Assembly (NCBI GenBank): GCA_002914845.1
Contig: JXTC01000245.1
Span: forward strand, 54,922-118,921
Length of the DNA stretch: 64,000 bases
From: Trema orientale
Lineage: Eukaryota; Streptophyta; Magnoliopsida; Rosales; Cannabaceae
Direction: 5' to 3'
The position numbers and the translations under genes are program-made. The notes beneath the pieces are model-generated. The model had not been told where the DNA came from, searched no databases, and saw only the letters and a program-made list of their open reading frames with translations. Numbering within the stretch: the stretch's first letter is position 1; each line of letters starts with the position of its first letter. Positions 57,768-64,000 of the stretch are shown in pieces.

Positions 57768-60700
57768 CTACATTATATTCATTACTTCTTCCTTAACCTC
57801 CTTCAATCCGTTAAAAATCTCGTGATCATTAAAACCTGCGCAATTTACAAAAAAATCCGGTTTGATTTGGGAAACCACTAAGCAATTCAAATATTCAAAG
57901 TTACAGAACGTGGCTACCTGCGTGCAAGTCTTCAGCTTCATCACTATAGAGTTCCAAAAGCATCAAGTTAACGGAGGGGGGATCAAGTGACATCCAATCT
58001 GGAAACCTGTTGTCTGGTAAGTTCATTTCCTTTTCCATGACCCAGTCTTCAACAACACTTTTCCTGTCGAATGATAAAGGGTCTGCATCCTGGACCTTGG
58101 TCTTGTGAATCCTGAAAAAAATAATAAATAAATAAATAAATAGATAAATACAAAGAAAAAGAGTTGGCGCAGGAGAGTATATTTCTCTTCTCCATAAATC
58201 AAATGCGACACGACAATTCAAAATGAGCTTATTGGTTTCTGCTTACATTTGTCTCAGTTGCAAGTTGTACTGAACAAAAGCAAGATCATTGAGTCTTTGA
58301 TGCTCTATGCTGTTCCTTGTCTTGTTTGATTGTTCAAAGGAAATTTGATTTGATTTTTGATGAACTAAACTGCAAGTTTGACTGAGAATGCGGATTGCCA
58401 AACGGGCCAAAACTGGGCAAGCACCTCCATATGTAGACCACCATTCAGCTTTGAACAAGACAAACCTTAGAATTAGTCGAAAAATACGTGCAAAATATTT
58501 GCAAAAGAGGAATCATATTAGGCCTATCCCTATATATTGATTAGCTACACCTATCCCCAGAAGTTTCTAAACAAACCACATCACCTAGGCAAAGGTCGGT
58601 TATAGTACAACTGTACAAAATATTCAAATATATATCTAGTTAGATGAAGCTAACAAACAATTGATGACCTAGAGTAGATTTTTAGCCAACAAAGGTGTCT
58701 TAATGGATATGCATTGCCGGTGTAACTTAAGTGTCTGTTGCATCATAGCCAAAACAGAAAGAAACGATTCTTTTGCTTATACTCCATGGGAAAGCAATTT
58801 TTAGCAGTAATTCCCTTTGAACAAGAAAGTACATCACACAAAAAAGAAACTCAATGCAATGAAGGTTACTCACCAGGAAGGAGAGTGTCTCTAGCTCTAA
58901 CTGCCAACTTCCTCCCCAAATCTCCCACGGCGTCTCTGTATAAGTTTATCTCTTTGACAATTCTATCTTGGACTTCTATATCGGAAACCAATCTTTCTAT
59001 GCAGTCAAACACTCCGGACATGATATTGCTATGCATATCTCCAATACCATAAAAGAACTTGGGGTTAAGGTAGAAGCCTGCACTATGAAGAGGAAGATGC
59101 CAAAACCTTTTCCACCTGTTATCAATAATATTCCAGTAGACCATATAATCTTCTCTCTTAGGAAGTTCTCGCTTAACTATTTCTTTTGCTCTATACATTC
59201 CTGCGAAAACATATCCCATTGCAGCCCTCTTCTGGCTACTAACAATGCTCAAAACTCGCAATAATGGATCCACTAAACGGGTGATCAAGATACACAAAGA
59301 CCAAAATGACCGATTAGTTAATGTATCCGTCAACATCAATCCTTCTGCTGTATTTGAATACAAGGAGCCCATCCACTCCTGCGAAGTAACCATAGACTGC
59401 AAATTAAGTTTAAGATCAGCCATTTGTTTCAATGTCATGAAGTTTGTTGCAAAGAGAGATTCTCCAGGCTTCACAATGTCAATGCCGAATGTGTACCTTC
59501 TCATTATATTCAAAATGACTGTATGCTTGTAGATATACCTTGTAACAGATCGCGCTTGCTCAACTGCTGACTTTATCCACTCAATTTTCCCAAAATCATC
59601 GAGTATTATTCCTATGCAGTGAGCTGCACAAGGAGACCAATAAAGGGTGGGTAAAGTCTCCATCAATCTCTTCCCAGCATTGACATATCGCTCATCACTA
59701 TTTGTAATCACTTGCAGAACATGCTGAACTCCAATTTCTTCCACAACTTCCTTAAGCAAATCATGCAAAGCATCTGGAGAATGTAAAATGTTGGAGACAT
59801 CCACAGATTTTAAGAACACTGTTCGTTCAGGACAATATATGGAAAAATTTAGCAAGGTTCTACACTTTCCAGAGTTACATTCACTCACTAGAAGAGAACA
59901 ACCAGTTTTTGCCCATCTTGTTCTACACCAGTCAACATCACTCCTCACTTCTTTTACCACATCCTTCAGAATCCAACCTCGAAGATCATGATATGAGGGT
60001 GCTACAACCCCCGATCCTCCACTCGACACAATTGCATCAATCATCGGTTGGAAATAAACTGAGTCCCTCACAGAATCCAGGGGCGCTGCAATTTCGTATA
60101 AAAATCGCCCTATTGCCACTTGAATTTGTTGATTATTTCCCCTTTCCAATTCAGTATCATTACCGACATTTCCAGCATCTTCAACAGCATAAGAATCTTC
60201 ATCTATCAGCCTTTTCTTCTTAATGACACTTGTATTACCCATTCCAACATCTTCCTGATTTACCAAATGACTTGAATTCGGCAATGAGACTGGTCTGTAT
60301 TCAGTACGTTCAGCAAACAAATTGACATTGTCTCTACGAATAGCAGCTGGATTGTCACTTGATTCAGTACCATTATTAGCAAAACCAGCACCAGGATTTG
60401 CCATGGAGGAGTTTATATCACTCAATCTCATTCTTCTCTCCATATTTTCGTTATTCATTCCAATATGTTCCTCTCGACTAAACAAAAGTTTCGAATCTGG
60501 CAATCCAGTTGATCTCAGTTGACCATTATTGGCAGATGTATAGCCTACTTCGCCAGGGTTAGAAACTAAGTTATCACTCGATTCAAAACCATTAACAACA
60601 GTATCAGCACAAGCAGCTGCAGCTGCAAAAGAATTTCTCAATGTCCCCCTCATTCTTCTATCAACATCAACACTCAAACTACCTATCCCAACATCATCTC

Positions 60701-61112
60701 GAGTTCCCAACAAATTTGAAACGGGCACATCAAACAACTTGTATTGCGCTTGACTGGCAAATGAGTTGTCTACTTCACTAAGACCACAACTAGAACTAAG
60801 AACAGTCTGATTCTTTTTCTGCTTCTTCACCAAAGTTTGATCCAAATTCTGTTGCATTGCAAGCCTAACATCATCAGGGACTCGGTCACAAATTGGACCG
60901 TTGCCCTTCCGACCGGCGAGATGCTCCTTAAGCCTATGAATCCCACCACCCTGAAACATCTTACCGCAATATAAACACTTCTTTAACTGAACTCTGTTAA
61001 CCCCATTTGCAGATTCCTCATTTTTAACGAAAATCTGACAGTGTTTCCAACCTGGGTCATGTTTTTGAGGGGAAATAATCATGGGTTCCAAACCCTCCGA
61101 GGAAGACGCCAT
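57768..61112 (-). CDS. BED zinc-finger, hAT-transposase-derived protein
   Basis: 900 residues from exons 58874-61112, 58247-58448, 57918-58111 and 57768-57835, all in phase with GT-AG sites. The start is set at the ATG of MASSSEGLEP (61110-61112); a further in-frame ATG lies 27 bases upstream but the conserved N terminus fits the chosen one. Residues about 15-75 are a BED-type finger (WKHCQIF, CLYCGKMFQGGGIHRLKEHL with a final Cys in ICDRVP). Residues about 330-480 are the DUF659 transposase-like core (TRWAKTGCSLLVSECNSG, ITNSDERYVNAG, SPCAAHCIGIILDDF). The C-terminal part has the hAT dimerisation region (WWSTYGGACPVLARLAIRIL). The long intact frame and several spliced exons point to a domesticated, host-used gene resembling Arabidopsis At4g15020/At3g22220 (from memory). 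The usual role is presumed DNA binding. I see no terminal repeats around it. Confidence 0.88.
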
Positions 61113-61345
61113 TAAAACAATAAAAACCCAAAACAGCACTCACACAATTACTAGTACTAGAATAAACTTTGCTAAGAATGTTGCATTCACCAAACAACCC
61201 AAACAAAAGTCTTTGGTACGGACTTGAAAGAAAACTGAAGACCAATCACCACTCAGAGAGACGAAAGTGACTTACTTTGTGATTGCCTAGCTCTCTGCGT
61301 CTTCGAATTCCCCTCCGCGTGCCTATAGTTAGAGGAGTTTGCTCT
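61113..61345 (-). promoter_or_regulatory. 5' leader of the hAT-derived gene
   Basis: Leader sequence upstream of the ATG, including a GA/CT-rich tract on 61335-61365. On the minus strand a TATATATA string (about 61397-61405) sits roughly where a TATA box would be for a start near 61365. A leader intron cannot be excluded. Confidence 0.4.
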
Positions 61346-61378
61346 CTCTCTTCTCTCTCTGTTTTTCTGTTTTTTTTT

Positions 61379-61718
61379 GTTTTTTTTTTTTTGGGGTTAT
61401 ATATATGAGGGAATTAGTGTCAAAGTGATCTGGTCAACGACTCAGTGGGGTACAGTAGTGATTTTCTTTTCCTTTTATAAATGTGAAAAAAAATATGATA
61501 AATGACGTATTTTATTTCTTTTTTTCGTAGTACTTTAATTTCGATTCGGTGGATTTTCTTTTTTTTTTTAATTGGGGTAGGGGAATTAAACTCAGTACAT
61601 TAATATTTGACGTGAATGTGATTACCAATTAAGTTAAACTTATGATTATAATGTTAGAAAAATCTTTGGGACAAGATAAGAAATGTGATTACCAATTAAG
61701 TTAAACTTATGATTATAA
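61379..61718. other. Spacer between hAT-derived gene and Copia element
   Basis: Probable promoter of the minus-strand gene near its left end, then AT-rich sequence with T runs and the first unit of the 67-bp duplication. No gene is seen. Confidence 0.5.
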
Positions 61719-61748
61719 TGTTAGAAAAATCTTTAGGACAAGATAAGG
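61615..61748. repeat. 67-bp tandem duplication at Copia border
   Basis: The unit beginning AATGTGATTACCAATTAAG at 61615 recurs from 61682 and differs at few bases. The second copy overlaps the left LTR edge (TGTTAGAAAAATC at 61719), so one LTR end has apparently been duplicated together with its flank. Confidence 0.85.
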
Positions 61749-62104
61749 ATCGTATCTCCAGCCATTGTTGTTCAAGTAAGACAAGCAGTAGATAAACCTC
61801 AAGATCTTCTATCCTATTCCTCTTTATGAGAGACCTCTCAGATGGATTTTCACATGCTAAAGAAATTTTAGCGTATCTCTCTCTCTTTTAGGCTAGGACA
61901 TGGACCCTCTGTTTATTTTTAAAGACACTTTATCCACTAACTCCCATCAAGTAAGTGGGTGGTTATGAGATATAATTTCACATTCTACAAACTGATAGCA
62001 GTTACCACATCACCCATTATTTAATTAATTAACTTAATTATTATTTTAAATTAAGTCATAATCTTTTGACATGTGGACCACTTTATAGGGATAAAATTCC
62101 AACA
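61719..62104 (-). repeat. 3' LTR of the right-hand Copia element
   Basis: On the minus strand it starts TGTTGGAATTTTATCCC (at 62104) and ends ...TTTTTCTAACA (61719). A purine-rich tract (AAGTAGGAGAA on the minus strand) precedes it at 62105-62115. The other LTR is outside the window. The left border is inferred from the TG...CA rule. Confidence 0.72.
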
Positions 62105-62465
62105 TTCTCCTACTTGGTCCACATAACAAAAGTATGTACCGTATGGTGATGACTTGTCATGGCCATAATATATTTTGGTAACTTCCTCAGTCACTTTATA
62201 GTGAAACACTTAAGTGAAACTTCTAATACATGAATCATGGCGGTCGTGTACTAATTATATATACGTTCCCTTCCATGTATCACATGCTTGAAAATTTCTA
62301 AAAAATTACTTTATGAATGAACTTCTTATAAGTCATTCGGGTCCTACTTAAATAATCCCAATGGATTAAATATTACAAACTTTATGTGCACAATATATTT
62401 CATGAATTGAAATAGCCAAATAAGTACATACATAGTCAGAGAATAAAAGCAATACAAAAATAAGT

Positions 62466-63972
62466 CTAAATAGATAATCCCATACGATCCACATGATCTT
62501 TGTACAATTTAGCCGGCAATCCTTTAGTCATGGGATCAGCTATATTGAGCTCAGTCTTTACATAGTCAATAACTATTTCTTGCTTTTTGATATGATCTCT
62601 GACAACCAAATACTTAATGTCGATGTGCTTGCTGCGACTTCCACTCTTATTATTCTTAGAAAAGAATACTGCAGCTGAATTATCACAGTAAAACCTCAAA
62701 GGTCTTGCTATAGAATCGACAATTTTTAACCCTGTGATAAAATTCCTCAACCATGATGCCTGTGACATAGCTTCATAGCAACCAATGAATTCTGCTTCCA
62801 TAGTTGATGAAGCAACTATCGTTTGCTTAGTGCTTCTCCAAGACACAGCACCTCCAGTAAGAAGGAAAATGTATCCTGAAGTAGACTTCCTTGAATCTGA
62901 GCATCCGCCAAAATCCGAATCCGAATAGCCAATCACTTCAAGATGATCGGTACGCTTATATGTAAGTCTGTAGTCCTTGGTTCCTTGTAGATACCTCATA
63001 ACTCTTTTGGCAGCTTTCTAATGTTCCATACCAGGATTGCTTTGATATTTGCCTAGTACCCCCACTGCAAATGCAATGTCAAGTCTAGTACAGACTTGGG
63101 CATACATTAGACTGCCTACAGCGGAAGCATAAGGTATTGCCTTCATTTGTTCTTGTTCCAAGTCATTTTGTGGACATTGACTCTGACTGAATTTGTCTCC
63201 TTTAACAATGGGTGCTACAGTAGGTGCACAATCCTTCATTCTAAATCGCTCCAAAACTTTTTCAATGTAGGCTTTCTGAGACAATCCTAATGTCCTGTTG
63301 GACCTGTCTCTGTGAATCTCTATGCCAATGACGTAAGAAGCTTCACCCATATCCTTCATTTCAAAGTTTTGAGCAAGAAAACCTTTTGTGTCATGTAGCA
63401 AACCCAAGTCACTACTAGCAAGTAAAATATCATCTACATATAGGACTAGAAAAATATACTTGCTCCCACTGATCTTAAGGTATATACACTGATCAATGAT
63501 AATTTCTGTAAATCCATATGAAGTAACAACATTGTGAAACTTCAAATACCATTGTCGGGAAGCTTGTTTCAGCCCATATATAGATTTCCTTAATTTACAA
63601 ACTAGGTGACTGTTCTCATTTTCATTGAATCCTTCAGGCTGCTTCATGTATACCTCTTCCTCAAGATCCCCATTCAGGAATGCCGTTTTCACATCCATTT
63701 GATGTAACTCTAAGTCAAAATGAGCTACTAAAGCCATAATGATTCTAAAAGAATCCTTTTTTAGAAACTGGAGAAAATGTCTCATGGTAATCAATACCTT
63801 CTTTTTGAGTAAAACCTTTGGCTACAAGTCTAGCTTTATATCGTTCAATGTTGCCAGTTGCATTTCTTTTGGTTTTGTAAACCCATTTACAACCAATGGT
63901 TGTATGACCAGCTGGCAACTCAACGAGATCCCAAACTTGATTTTTAGCCATAGATTCTATTTCTTCCTTCAT
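62466..63972 (-). pseudogene. Copia reverse transcriptase and RNase H, two breaks
   Basis: From the right, 63972-63745 carries [20 protein letters not shown] and [29 protein letters not shown]. The frame then shifts by one base in a T run near 63757-63762 and continues at 63794-63018 with MDVKTAFLNGDLEEEVYM, LVLYVDDILLASSD (intact YVDD) and [16 protein letters not shown] [24 protein letters not shown] interrupts at about 63017. RNase H continues at 62999-62466 with the intact GYSDSDFGGCSDSRKSTSGY region, SSTMEAEF and CDNSAAVFFSKN. Confidence 0.87.
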
Positions 63973-64000
63973 GGCATCATACCAAAAAGTAGAGTTTTCT

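Larger units (their letters stand above)
61719..64000 (-). mobile_element. Copia retrotransposon (minus), 3' part, runs off the window
   Basis: It contains the 3' LTR, RNase H and most of the reverse transcriptase on the minus strand. The coding part is far better preserved than in the other Copia elements here: only one stop codon and one frameshift are visible in about 1.5 kb. The integrase, gag and 5' LTR must lie beyond 64000. Confidence 0.88.

Noticed and set aside
58738..60522. Plus-strand frames opposite the hAT-derived gene
   Set aside because: They are antisense shadows with no domain; the minus strand has a 2.2-kb intact frame with clear domains.

Overview
This is nuclear DNA from a flowering plant, most likely a eudicot. 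The genes are split by short AT-rich introns, the intergenic DNA is AT-rich with long poly-T/poly-A runs, and the mobile DNA is Ty1/Copia LTR retrotransposons plus several kinds of MITE. I cannot name the species. I see no rRNA, tRNA, CRISPR or prokaryotic features.

Layout: (1) 1-4110 is gene-poor DNA with a clean hAT-type MITE (1340-2054) and a remnant of a second MITE family. (2) 4247-22741 is a 19-exon gene for a mitochondrial-type 4-aminobutyrate transaminase (GABA-T/POP2). Its intron 15 has grown to about 12.3 kb by nested Copia insertions, yet every exon remains in frame. (3) 22870-26300 is intergenic and holds a Mutator-like foldback element. (4) 26456-32063 is a second complete 19-exon GABA-T-like gene in tandem, with the same exon phases and a different transit peptide, and with substitutions in the PLP phosphate-binding loop. 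A 567-base N gap lies in its intron 12. (5) 32774-33117 (minus) is a two-exon gene for a 69-residue single-pass membrane protein. (6) 33.1-38.6 kb is intergenic with a CACTA-type MITE. (7) 43142-48471 encodes a 1384-residue coiled-coil protein with a C-terminal membrane anchor; a probable 5'UTR exon lies 4.3 kb upstream. (8) 49.36-57.52 kb is a nest of transposons: a foldback element split by a Copia element, which itself carries a Mutator-type MITE and a solo LTR from another retrotransposon. (9) 57768-61112 (minus) is a four-exon gene for a 900-residue BED zinc-finger/hAT-transposase-derived protein. (10) 61719-64000 (minus) is the 3' part of a younger Copia element running off the window.

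The cellular genes are not an operon; the one functional grouping is the GABA-T tandem pair. GABA-T converts 4-aminobutyrate to succinic semialdehyde using pyruvate or glyoxylate. Copy 1 keeps the expected PLP-site residues I can recognise. Copy 2 keeps the catalytic lysine and the aspartate but has changed neighbouring positions, which makes it a candidate for altered activity or substrate. The pepper enzyme pAMT, which makes vanillylamine, is a known specialised member of this family. I found no wholly new system. The points most worth following are the diverged tandem GABA-T copy, the >1 kb inverted repeat inside the intron of copy 1, and the precisely bounded transposon nest with target-site duplications.
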